From NCBI GenBank assembly GCA_015179045.1, contig WHUZ01000009.1, positions 496,001 through 560,000 of the forward strand: DNA of 64,000 nucleotides. The letters run 5' to 3'. Below the pieces are notes generated by a model that saw only the letters and a list, made by a program, of their open reading frames with translations, had not been told where the DNA came from and did no database searches. A program made the translations under genes and the position numbers. This document shows, one piece after another, positions 9,995 to 21,909 of the stretch (within the stretch, counting starts at the first letter, position 1; every line of letters begins with the position of its first letter). This stretch comes from Kalaharituber pfeilii. Lineage: Eukaryota; Ascomycota; Pezizomycetes; Pezizales; Pezizaceae.

Positions 9995-12900
9995 TCACCA
10001 CTCCATCCCCGGCGACCCACCACATCCTCCCGTCGCCACCCCCTCCGCCTTGCTCTTCTCCTTCCCCTTCACCGCCTCCCCACACCCCACCTTAACCCCC
10101 CTCCTTCCTCTGCCCACCCCCTCCTTCTTCCACCCCTCTCTCTCGTTCTCCAACCACCTATCTACCTTGCCAAACGGGTCCTCTCCTGCCTCCTCCTTCC
10201 TCACAATCCACCTCTTCGTTCCCAGCACCCTATCGAGCTCCTCCACACTCGGTAGCTCAACCCAGATAAACCCGTCCGCTCTCACCTCCGCACGGAATGT
10301 CTTAATTGACATGCTCGAGTCGTTTAAACACGTGCCGCTGGGCGCAGGGGACCCGGTGTCCTTCTGCACCTCGCATGATTCCGCAGAGGCGTTCTCGGCG
10401 ACCGGACCAGAGAGCTGGAAGTTCCGCTTATGCAATGGGCAGGAAACCCACGTGCGCCTTTCCTCCTCACTGCACTCCCCGCCCTCCTTCGGGACGATCT
10501 CGTCGCCTACCAAGCCGTCTGCCAAGACCCATGCTCGCTTGTGCGGGCACATCTGCTGCGAGCAAAAGTACTTATCCTTTACCCTGAACACCGCCAGCTG
10601 AGTATCGCCTCTCTTGACCGCCACTGACGCCGTCGGTGCGGGAGAGTCCAGTTTGGAAGCCAACACCAACGGCTCAAATGCTAGCGACGAATTGAACGGG
10701 TGCTGGTTTAAAAAGTCGAGGGACATGTCTGGTGGCGGCTTAGAAGGCCAATACGCAGGGCGCAGTTGGCCGCGCTCCTGCACGAGTTCAATGCCGGTGG
10801 AGTTAGTGTAAGGCTCGTCTTCGGGCTCTGTTGGCGGAGTGACGGGATCCTTGGCTGACTGCTCTGAAGAGGTCGGGGACGAGGGCTCAGAGGCGCTTGA
10901 TTGCGTGGCAGCCTCAGTAGGCTTCGGCTCTGCCTGTGGAGACGGCACAACCTCAACGCCTTTGCTCTTTCGCTTCTTCCCCTTCTCTTTCTCCTCGGGC
11001 TCCACGTTCGCAAACTCCCTGAAGCGCTCACGCTTCGCGGGGTCGCTCACGACTTCTTTCCACTCGCAAAAGTACGTCCCGACAAGCACGCTCATTTGCT
11101 TCTCGAGGTCCTTGCATATGCCGAGCTTGTCCTCGAGAATTACTTGCTTGAGGTAACCGATTCCACCGGGCAAGGCCTCGAGCCAGCGAGCGGTTCGCTG
11201 GAGACGGTCTGCCGTGCGGATGTAGAACATGAGGTAGCGGTCGAGCACGGGGATGACTTCGTCTGGAGGACAGTCTTTAATCAGAAGCTCCGCGTGGCGG
11301 GGTTGGGCACCACCGTTTCCGCCGACAAAGATGTTGAAGCCCTTTTCAGTAGCGATGAGACCGAAGCTGTACAGGACGCATTAGCATCACATTCTTCCCA
11401 TTCTCAGAGGGGGCAATGAGTAGCAACTCACTCTTTGTTCTGCGCCTCTGCACACTCTCTCACGCACCCTGACACCGCTGACTTAATCTTATGCGGCGCC
11501 CTAATGCTCTTATATCTAGTCTCCAACCTAATCGCCATTCCCACACTGTCGCCAATCCCGTACCTACACCACGTGGTCCCGACACAACTCTTGATCGTCC
11601 TCAGACTCTTTGCATATGCATGACCACTCTCCATGCCTGCCTCCACCAGTTCAGTCCAAATATCAACCAAATCCTGCTTGCGGGCACCAAACATGTCTAT
11701 TCTCTGCCCGCCAGTGATCTTGCAGTACAGCCCATACTTCTTCGCGACATTACCAATAGCAATGAGTTTGTCAGGGGTGATCTCGCCGCCGGCCACGCGA
11801 GGCACGACGGAGAAGGTGCCGTTGCGCTGGATGTTGGCGAGGTACTTGTCGTTGGTATCTTGTAGCGGAAGGTGGTCGGGAGAGAGAACGTGGTGGTTGT
11901 GCAAGGAGGCGAAGATGGAGGCGACTGCGGGCTTGCAGACTTCGCAGCCAAGGGAGTTGGGGTCTTTGCCCATGTGCTTCATGACTTCTTCGAGGGTGGT
12001 GAATTTCTAAAGAGGAGTGAGCTTGAGTCCATATGAGAAGATTAGATGGATATATTTACCTTGACAGAGATAACATTGAACAAGTCAACTCGGGAGTATG
12101 CAAAGTGCGGGCACACTAACATGTCACCCTGTTAGTACACAATCTTTGAATGCCCTCTCAAATGACCTTGAAGAGCTAAACTCACAGTGATTCGTAATCT
12201 CCTGTCCCATCTTCTTCATCTCACAATTGAAAATGCTCTGCACGAGCGGTACGCATCCTGCGCACCCAGTCCCGGCTTTTGTACAACTTTTGACCTCTCC
12301 CAAGCTCTTACAAGTTCCGTCCTTGATCACCTGCACGATATCCCCCTTGGTCACATTATGGCACGAGCACACCTGCGTGTCGTCGTCCAGCTCGTCTGCG
12401 TCCGCATCATCGTCGCCCTTCTTTGCGCCAAGGATGAATTCGCTGGGCGGAACCTCAAGAGGCTTCTTATTCTTGACAATACCAACCAGCTTGACGTAGT
12501 CCTTTGTATCGCCGATCATCATGCCACCTAACAGGTACTTCCCGTCCGACGTGAAGAGGAACTTCTTGTAGACGCCGCCAAACGGATCCTTATAGGTCAG
12601 CGCTTTAACTTGGCTCCTTGGATCCTCCTGGCCCTTGGCGGCTCCTGCGGCCCGATGACGCCGCGGCATTTCAGACGGGCCATCCCGGTCAGCAAAGTAG
12701 TCACCGAAGGACGCGACGTCGACGCCAAGCAGCTTGAGCTTGGTCGAGAGATCCGGGCGCTTGAAGTAGCGGCGAGAGTGGGACTTGGCTTGCGTCAGGT
12801 TGAAGGCGAGCACGTCCGCCATTTCGACGCCAGGCGCGATGAGACCGTATGTTTGCGCGTTCCAGGAGGCACACTCGCCGATAGCATAGATGTTAGGGAT

Positions 12901-14500
12901 GGATGTTTGGAGCCTGTGCGTTGTTAGTGTTTGCAGACTGAATGGTTCAGCATGTAGGCACTTACTCGTCGTTCACGAGGAACCCGCCGCGATCGTTCGT
13001 CTTGATGCCTGCTGCCCGGGCGAGCTCGTCACGTGGCTTGATACCAATCTGCACGTGCCATGTCAGCATCCAGGATTCCAACACACTAGTAGGTCAGCAG
13101 CAGCACTTACCGCATAGCAAATGCACCCCACATCCATCCTGTCCCCGTCCGTAAACTGCACTCCCACCACCACCTCCCCCTCGCCCTCGCCCTCGCCCTC
13201 GCCCTCGCCCTCGCCCTCGCCCGTCAGAATCGTCGCCACCCGCTTCTCGCTCATCAGGCCGACACCCAACTCCCTGATCTTCTCGCCCACCAGCCTCCCC
13301 GCGTCCTCGTCTAGCTGCCTCGACAACACCCACTTGTTCTTGTCGATGATTGACACTTTGCCAAAGTTCGTCAAGTCCAACATCGCCTTCGCGGCTTCGA
13401 GGCCTAGCAGGCCACCGCCAACGACAATCCCGGTGCTGCCCTTAATGTTTGGCTTTGCGGAGTAAGAAATGAGGCCCTCGAGGTCCGCGAGCGTACGGTA
13501 GAGGAACACGCCGGGCGCGTCGTGGCCAGGGGTAGAAGTAGGCACCATGGCGGAGGAGCCCGTGGCGAGGACCAGGATGTCATATGGAATGATGTTGGTG
13601 ATGGGCTCGGAGTCTGGAGAGGAGATGGAGGAGGCGTGTATGCGCTGGGTTTCGGGGGAGATGGAGGTCACAGTCGTGCTGAGCATGTAGTTGAGTTTAC
13701 CAAGTGAGTGTTGGTCATCGTACTGTGGTCATTGATAATGGCACCAGTTAGTCAAACTGAACGAAGAATCCAGCATGAGAACGGTTGCTTACCCAGCTCT
13801 TGGGATTCAGATACAGTCGCTCCACCTCGCGGTGCTCAAAGTACGATGTGAGGCCCACACGATTGTACGCAACGTGTGGCTCTTCACCCAGCACCACAAT
13901 AGTGTATTCGTTTCTCCTATCATCGAGTTTTAGGAGTTTCTCACTGCGTCCAGTCAGTACAATGGCCCTAAAAAGCAAGGTTTTCGTAAGGACTCACATA
14001 AATGCCACGGCCACCATGCCCAACCCCACAATCACCACCCTCTTCCTTGTGTCCACCTCCGTATCCGACGCCATCCCACCACTAATGCCCGGGGACGATG
14101 GCCCGTCACCGTCCGTCGACGCCGCCGAGGAGTCTGCGCGGGAGCGGTTCACGGACCCGGCTCCCTCTTGATCTCTGGTATTTCCACTTCCAATCTCGGC
14201 CGGCCGATCTGCTGTCTCCACTCCGGCCTCAACATCATCGCCAGGCCTCAATTCAAGAATACTCCCCTCCCTCACCTCCTCAATCTCGACTAGTGTCGGT
14301 GTCGCAGCCATTGCGGGTGCCGATGCAGATGCAGTAACGACAGGGGTAGAGCACGGATTCTCTGAAGTGGCGTTAGTAGTAATAGTAGGCTGAGCTAAAG
14401 CTCGTTCCTGATTGCGCCGGCGCCGTCGTCGAGTATATATGAGTCGTATTACAGCAATGGATGAAGAAACTGCGAGTGCGGAAATCGCTTCGATAAGCAT
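9995..14500 (-). CDS. niiA: Assimilatory nitrite reductase [NAD(P)H], siroheme/[4Fe-4S]/FAD/Rieske
   Basis: Eight exons, all in phase: 13998-14500, 13793-13943, 13111-13722, 12966-13048, 12186-12913, 12060-12115, 11432-12006, 9995-11366; 1359 aa. It reduces nitrite to ammonium in the cytosol. Domains in order: FAD/NAD(P) domain with KRVVIVGLG (about 153-161) and [12 protein letters not shown] (about 316-327); BFD-type [2Fe-2S] Cys motif CSCHNV...GCAGC (about 631-670); ferredoxin-like sulfite/nitrite reductase half-domains; siroheme/4Fe-4S cysteines C852, C858, C892, C896; C-terminal Rieske-type CPH and CPLH (about 1176-1215). Fungal homologues are about 1100 aa. The excess is an N-terminal extension starting [20 protein letters not shown] followed by an Arg run, a (Gly-Glu)n insert, and a Ser/Pro/Thr-rich insert (about 1030-1092). 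Starts at 14311 or 14074 would give a conventional N terminus, so the chosen start is uncertain. Confidence 0.95.
13180..13221. repeat. (CTCGCC)7 coding microsatellite in nitrite reductase
   Basis: Seven perfect hexamers on the plus strand, encoding alternating Gly-Glu on the minus strand within the pyridine-nucleotide-binding part of nitrite reductase. Because the unit is six bases, length changes keep the frame. Confidence 0.95.
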
Positions 14501-17500
14501 ATGTGCGAATGAAGGGGAGGCAGGATGAAAAAGGGTAAGGTAAGTCGCTGTGCGATGCTAGCTATGTGCTCGCTAGGTAGGAGCTTCACCTGGTCGAGAT
14601 GTTGTAGTTGTAGAGATGTTTGTAGATAACGGCAATTGATGCTTCGGTCTTTCAGAGTAGTCAGCTGAGAGTCACCAGAGATAATGTCAAAAAAACAATT
14701 ATCGTCATACCAGATCCAAGTCAAATGCCTCTGAATGTATGTGAATATAAGTCTCTGCGCAATTCAAGCGTGAGCTCTCAAGCGACTCAACGTCGATGCG
14801 ACAACCGTAATTGCTCAACCGCAGAGGCTGAACAAACTCAAGCCCACTAAACGCACAGTTCGCCATTACACCCTTCTAGTCAGCCATCATCTATCTCATC
14901 ACCACTCACCCCACCACTCACAAACGGACAACACAGGCATATAGACCAATTGACTTACCTAGATGGGACTTGTTTGTCTCTGCCTATGTAGCACCCAGCT
15001 GTACCAATCAAACCGACTCTGATTGTAAGCTCGATAGCTTTGTACTGCCCACGAAGGTATACTCTTATGAAGAGTGTGCGTTATGTATACACATAGCAAG
15101 GCCAGTCCTCATACTGCTTGCCCGGGCCTTCGCCCCCTCTTAATTAATAACCAACCCCAAAGCTACCGGACTCAAGGTCACCCCACGATAAGATAGGAAA
15201 AGGCAAAAAAAAAAAAGGCCTGTCGCGAATGTGAAGCGCATAACCATTCCCCCATCCCACTTCCCCTCGCTCGCATACATCCATGTGCGTGGAGTACGTA
15301 TTATTGCGCGACGACCCACATGCACGCCCCTTCGCCAGAACCGCGGTCAACTTCCAGCGATTTGAGCTTACTCATGACTTGTAGTAATAATCTATGCGCA
15401 CCGCAAGTCGTACGTCTGACGTACCTGAATTTTTTATTGTCAATCTAAGAAGGGAAACTCGGAAGCTAAGCAGCTTAGGAAGATTACTTTTATCTATCGT
15501 AGGCTTGTGCTTCTGTGTAGCGGATGCGATCGACGGGACCACCGTAGTTAGGAGTGGATAGTGCCTATTAGAAGTATGGCTGCACGCCTAATCCTGGCCC
15601 TTTTGATGCGGCTTTTGCTAAGCTTAGCCGGGCTTTTACGAGACAAAATTGGGTGAGGATGCATGGGGGCCGGATAAGAAAAGAGCCCGGAACTAAGAAA
15701 CTGCTCAAGATATTTTGTAAGCTGACGGTAGCTAATAGCTGTCGATATCGATATCGTAGATCGAGTGAGAAACAATAGACACTTGTACGAAGATCGCGAG
15801 GTGTGTCGTACGACTGCAGGCTGAAGTGCGAGGGAGGGGGTAAGTGTAACACTCCACTCACTCTCGCGACTATCGCAGCCAACAAAAAAGTAAAAAAGGA
15901 AAAAAGAAACGATAGAAAAAAAAAATGTAACTCCAGCACGATCGGAAGCAACCACCGAATGCCCCACAACTGAACAACTAGACGTCTCGATTCGAATCTC
16001 CAATTTGTCCAGTTCGAAATATGCGGGGGTGGTTGTGGGGTGGGGTGGAGAGGGGGGAAGGTCGCGGGGGAAGAGGGGGAGGGGGCCCGGCAAGCTTTAC
16101 GTACATCTATACGCATATACGAGCTCAAACAAAAAACCAAACTTCCGAGAAGTTAACTTGTGATCATATCATAATCACCATATCACGGTCAACGTCGATG
16201 CCAATCTCCCCATGAAAACACCCAAACCGGCTGCTTGATGCAACTTATATTATGCGCGTTTATATGTCCAGTATTGGGTAATAGTGATGACTTTTTGATA
16301 TAAGTTTTCGTATACGGCATGTGGTGTTCCATATTCCTTGATCGATTATCGAACGACACATTTCACTTCCAAATGCCAATATCAGGCGTGTGTGGCATGA
16401 CATATGTGTGTCGTGTGCCCACATATCCAACTACTGTGGGGGGTATGACTTTTCCTTGTGTGCCAGTTATCCCGTATTTTGACACGAACAAGGAAACTCT
16501 CGGCGCGGTAACTCCCGCTTTGTGCAAACGAACCAACCCGCCAAAAAAAAAAAAAAAAGAAAAATTCTAATATCCCACACACAAAAAAAATCCTCGCATA
16601 TTGAAATCATGTTCACGGCAGAATTGGCGATATTACCCAATCAGGATTTCCGAATTACCAAAGTAAATTAAGCTTGCGAATAAAAAAAAAAAATATATAC
16701 TTTCATATGTCAGATTTGTATTTAGCCTTCATCTAGTAATAAAGAAAAAAAAAAAGAAAAGTGCACAGTGTACGTCCCGGGTTACCCTATAGATAAGCAC
16801 CAGAAAAATCCAGGTTACGAAAGCTTATCTTCCGCACAGGAAGAGGGAGCCTTCTTCCCAGATTCTCCACGGAGATCCAGTCTCCGCGGACAATTACTCC
16901 TATCCGTTCCCAAACCGTAGGGCTGGGTAGGAAAAAACCGTGTGCCACGTCTTGAACCGTTATCAAACCTGGTTCAGGCTACACAGAAGCCTGGTTGGCC
17001 GGGGGAAAATGGAGGGCTGCGTATGTTTGGCCCATGATTGATAGAAATCAGGTCGGAATCGAAATCCTTATCTCGACGTTGACAGTGTGTGGTTCATTCA
17101 GTGATCCGGCGTAGAGATAACGGCACGGCGGGATATATTTGTCGCGTAAGCAAGGATGTGTGGGGGGCGACAAGGGGTTGGGGGTGCAAAATGCAGATGA
17201 TTATGACGTTTCTGAATGTCCTCCAGGTCATGACGAGAGGCGAGATCAAGGGCTGTCTTTGATGAGGATTCGGTTCAACAGATGTCGACAGAACAAAAAG
17301 AGGGGAAAAAGGTCGAATATTCATGACGGTGCACTAGGAGGGGCGAAGTCAGCGACTTTTAAAGGCTGGGAACGGGGGTGTTCGCAATTCCAATGCTATC
17401 AACATGCGCTATACAGCCCAAGCGCCAAACTTTGCATATCTGTTACGCAATTGCATACATGCAGGTACCCGGTTGCACGTGTATGGTATTACAATTACAT

Positions 17501-18804
17501 AATAAATTCCTGTAGCGACGAACATCGCGAAGATCAGGAACATTCTATTAAAAAATAGAGTATTATCATGCTGAAGACCGATATTGATAGTATCCATCGA
17601 GAAATATGGTCTTTAACTATGTTCCTGAGCGGGTGTATGTGTTGCGTGCGGTGCATAGCATTCGAAGATAAGTAAAGGAGATAAGCGGAAGGTGAGGTTC
17701 CGATGCAGCGATATCAAATGCATGCATGCACATCCAGTCACACGACACAACGTCAAAAACGGGAAGACGTCAACGTCATAAGTGTCGTCATCATCAACCT
17801 CACCTCACCAACATCCCATCTCGCAACCACCACAATGCAGTGTGACAATCACCATTATACATCAATTAACAATGTATGAATCATGATACAGGCTGAGATT
17901 ACACATACCCTCCCCAAAACAGCCTAGCTGAGTTTCAATCAGTACATGTTCGAAACAATGTGCATTTATGTATGTACAATACATGAGATTCCACTCTGAC
18001 TAGGACGTTACATAAGTATTAATACGTTCATCCCATGATCCAAACTTCTTCTCCTCACTCCCTGAGACATTCCACATGCTTGCATGTACACGTACATAGT
18101 AACACAACGTAAATGAACTCAAACGCGCCAGCTCAGCTCTGATGACACTGATGGGCGGTGATGGTGTATACTCCTTGCCAGCATTTAGTGATGCAGTCGT
18201 GCGTTTTCGAATAAGCCATGATTTGGTCCACCTATGATGAAGCACAGACATTAATAATGCGGAGCTGCATCACGGAATGCCTGTAACGCGTTTATGAACT
18301 GAACTACTTATATTGTCCATACTATATACATGCATTGTTACCGTAATGAGAAGGGTATCTAACGATTTTCCACCCTTAATCTTGTAATATCCACTTTGGT
18401 ATACCCTGCCCGGATCCGTCTCCCAAACCAAGTAAACCAAGATAATCCAGCTAACCAGAAGACATTCAGGCACAATCCAGCGGAATCAAACCTTACCCTT
18501 ACCTTTCCCGCACTGGATACCTTCTCCTAACCGGAACAATTGCGAAGTTATTAATTAAAAAAAAAATTGTAACCATACCCAGAAATTCCCAAGAAAAAAA
18601 CAGGAAAAAAACAGTATGATGAATCCCATGTCGAAAAAAAAAAAATTGTACCCATACCCAGAAACTCTCAAGGAGAAAAACAGGAAAAAAACAGTATGAT
18701 GAATCCCATGTTGAAACAAGTCCATGTAAATAATAGATCAACCGAACATCCTCGATCTTACTACACCCATGCAAAGTAGAAAAAAAACCCAAATTACCAA
18801 CTCA
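14501..18804. other. Large intergenic region upstream of nitrite reductase and downstream of nitrate reductase
   Basis: No credible gene. A perfect NirA-type octamer CTCCGCGG is at 16882-16889. A/T-rich tracts and A10+ runs are at 15207, 16543, 16681 and 16744. A 79-bp direct duplication lies at 18563-18720. The frames here (for example 15548-16140 minus and 17139-17558 plus) lack motifs and splice support. Confidence 0.55.
18563..18720. repeat. 79-bp direct duplication in the nitrate reductase 3' flank
   Basis: Two adjacent copies, period 79 bp, each starting with an A-run then ATTGTANCCATACCCAGAAA and ending ACAGTATGATGAATCCCATG. A few substitutions separate them. They lie 85-240 bp past the nitrate reductase stop codon, possibly inside its 3' UTR. 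Confidence 0.9.
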
Positions 18805-21800
18805 CTAAAAAAAACAAACATCCCCGGCGTCTCCTGCCGACTCACCGTAACTCACTCCCCACTCTCCTCCCCTATCCCTCATCCACCCCCTGACACTTCC
18901 TTCCATTCCTTCCGGACCACATACCAGGACCATCATGTCCCTGTCCTCTTTGCCACTACCCTCACATAGCCACCTATATCCCTCCTCTACCAAGTTAACC
19001 CCCACCCTGCCCTTTCGTATCTCAGCTCCTCCAGCCGTCACCCCAGCCTCAGCTCCCGATCCGGAGAGCGAATGCACGATTTTCACCTGCTCCCCTGCCT
19101 GCCCCAGCACCATATCTAACTCCTCTCTGCAAAGCATATCGTCTGCATTTCGGTTGCCATATGCTACAAAGCACCTGACCCCCGATCCTTCATCCGCTTT
19201 TGAAGCTACCGACTCAAGGACTTGATATATCGGGGTTATACCTGTGCCACCACAGATCATGAGGAATTTGCTTATTTTGCGTGGTGCCCCACAAAACTCC
19301 ACATTGTGCTCTCCACTTCGTACGCTGGCGGGGATGTAGGTGAATTTGCCAATTGGGCCTTTAACATCGATCGAGCTTTCTCCTGTGACCAAGGCATCCA
19401 GTGCTTGGCTCATAATACCCCCTCGTCTTCCTTCGACTCCTTCATCCCTGTAGACTTTGACAAGCAGCGTGAAGCTGCCTTCCTCGTGTGCAACTGGAGT
19501 GTAAGCTCTGAGAACAGGTTTTCCATGTGCTGCAGGTGTAAGCCTAACCATAATATGTTGGCCAACTGGAAGACCGAGCAGTTGCTGTGAATGCTCGAGG
19601 GCGAACTTCAATGTTATGGAGTCGTGAGAAACAATAGTTTTCTCGACGAGTTTTGTAGGCAGCCAATCCTTTGGAGATAAAAATGTTGGGCGTGGTTCTG
19701 AGCTAGTATCCGTGGTAGAAGACTCTTTTACAAGTTTCAAAGCGGCTCTTGCTTCTGCAGAAAGGGTGCCTATGTGGTATGTAGGCATTTGCATTTTGGC
19801 AGTGTCGCTGTCTGTATCAAAGCGTTAATGAAAGAAATTTTCCCTCTTTGGATAGAGGATATACTTACGAATTTCCTGGAACTCCTCTGTACAATCGGTA
19901 CCTCCTACAGCAATGATACTTTGTGCACCCCCAGGATGCGAGTTGAAGAAGGAACTCCCGTCATAAACTTCCCCCTCAACGACAAACCATGCACCATCCT
20001 CCTTTGCTGCGTGGCTTCGGAATTCTTCAAATTCAATGACTCTGGTGACAGAGTCGTTGGTCATCTTCACTCCAGCAGCTTTCTTTGTTGTAGTTTCAGA
20101 TCCAGAGGTTTGTGAATCATCTGAAGCCCGCTCTCCCCAATTTACTCCTGCTAGGTCGCCTCCTTCACTCTTCACCCTTTCCATCCATCCTCCTTTCATC
20201 ATAGCTGGTTGGGTAGGATGCTCAAACCGGACATTGACGCTTCCATCTGCGGCCTTCTCTTTGTGAAGGGCAACTCTAAACCAAGGGTTATTCATCATCC
20301 CAAGAATATTCCAGTACATATCTCTTGGCTGGATGTTTAGAGACTCATCCATTGCTCGGACAACAATATCTGATACCTCTGATGAGAGGATATCAGTGTA
20401 TGGGACAGAAATACTCCAGAAGCACCAACAGAAGCAGGTGTCTCTCCACGTCATGTCCAACTTGCCACCAAACAGCATGGTGTTTTCTGAAATATTGTAC
20501 GCTCGATACGCATCCTCTGGGTACGTTATGGAAGCAAGACGCCATGCTGCAGAGAATAAAAACGTCAGCGCTATAATATCAGTGAGAATCGTAAACTTGA
20601 CATTAACTTACTTGTCCCCTTATCCAACGAAATTTCCACCCTCTGAATTCTCCGCCCACCGCCTCCATATGCATACCCTTTGATGGTGTATGCATTCTGT
20701 GTTTCTTGTGAGGTGACCTTCAATACTTCATCATGGGCAGGCGCAGCTATGGCACTGTTGACATTCAAGTCGTAAATGCAATATTTTTCTTCCAGCCAAA
20801 ATTTCTTTCCTTCCTCCGTGCCAATAACCTGTGGAGTAAGATATGTTGGCAGGACCTTATTGTCGTAGTAGTGGTAATAATTCTCGCTTGGTCGGTCTGA
20901 AACGATTATCTTCTTCAACCACTTGACACTCCTTCCTCCAATCATGCCTGGTATCAATGCCCTAATCGGTCGACCATGATCTGGTGGTAAGCTTACACCA
21001 TTCATTTTATACGCTAGCATCATCCCTCTCGTACGATCCATAGCCCAGCTGAGGCGAACACCCGTACCGTAGGGTCCATTTGGAAGCTGATCAGCACCTT
21101 CAAACCATACGTAACGAGCACGCCTTCTATCTGGCCTCGCAGCAGCGAGAACGTCCGCAAGCATAGGGCCAGTCCAGAGAGATGTCGATGTTCCAGCAGG
21201 CCCCCATGAGAATCCCTGGGACTTTCGAACCACATTTTGTTCCTTGCGTCGGTTTCCCGCACATACTAGTGTAACCGGGAGCGTGTGTTGGGCGAAATGC
21301 TCCCATGAAGATATTTGTGCAAAGGTCAATGTGATAGGATTTTCCACCATGCTAAGTAGTAAAAAGGTGGGTGTTAGTGGTTGCCGAGTTTGTAAGTTGC
21401 GGCAGATGGTAGTAAGTACTTACCCTTCGATTGTAACTTCCCAATCCGGTATATCGTCATCATGCACCTCTGGCACGGCACCATGATTCCTCACAAAATG
21501 GAGTTCTGGAGGAGTTAAAAAGCCTATAACATAACGTCAATGTCAGAGAAACTTCGAGGATAACAAAAGGTAAGAACTTGTCACATACCCGCATTGAATA
21601 AATCTGTCAGTGGTGCCTCAACATTGAAAGGATGAACCCCAGTCAATCTGATCAGCCTTGGATCTCGTGGAACATGAGCATCTGGAGTATCGCGATCTAT
21701 CTCCAAGGTCTCTGTAGGGGTAACAGAAGGCGGGGGAGTGGAAAATCGTATGAGCCCTCCTCCCAGATGCTGCCTTTTCGACTTCCGGAGTCGACAGGAC

Positions 21801-21909
21801 TCCCAGCGCCAGACGCTGCTCGGGAGTAATCATCGCGGTCAGAGGCGGGCGGTGTTGGAGGAAACACCTTCTCTAACTGAGGAACTTGTTTTGCTGCTGC
21901 GACGCCCAT
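18805..21909 (-). CDS. niaD: Assimilatory nitrate reductase, with a one-base frameshift near the N terminus
   Basis: Five exons: 21589-21909, 21424-21523, 20612-21351, 19869-20546, 18805-19811, with introns of 57-72 nt. About 948 aa would result if the frame were whole. The enzyme reduces nitrate to nitrite with NAD(P)H. Order of domains: molybdenum-cofactor domain with the Mo-ligand cysteine in TLVCAGNRR and the GGRSVKWLKK motif; dimerisation domain (GMMNNPWFR); cytochrome b5 with HPGG and a second haem His in the EIHSDTA segment spanning intron 4; FAD domain (RAYTPV); NAD(P) domain (GGTGITP, CGPEGM). Exon 1 begins MGVAAAKQVPQLEKVF in one frame, but from the Pro-rich FPLP segment onward homology continues in another. 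The switch falls in a C5 run (plus strand G5, 21732-21736). Exon 1 is 321 nt where 322 is needed for the phase of intron 1. This is either a sequencing/assembly error or an inactivating lesion. Confidence 0.93.

Noticed and set aside
15440..15580. 5S rRNA-like words (ACTCGGAAGCTAAGCAG and GTAGTTAGGAGTGGATAGTGCC)
   Set aside because: The two blocks resemble 5S internal control regions but are about 100 nt apart instead of about 20, and the flanking arms do not pair. The first block is also part of a short palindrome, so the match is probably chance.
15548..16140. Two long overlapping minus-strand frames upstream of nitrite reductase
   Set aside because: Low-complexity Phe/Ser/Pro runs from T/C-rich sequence, no motif and no splicing support.
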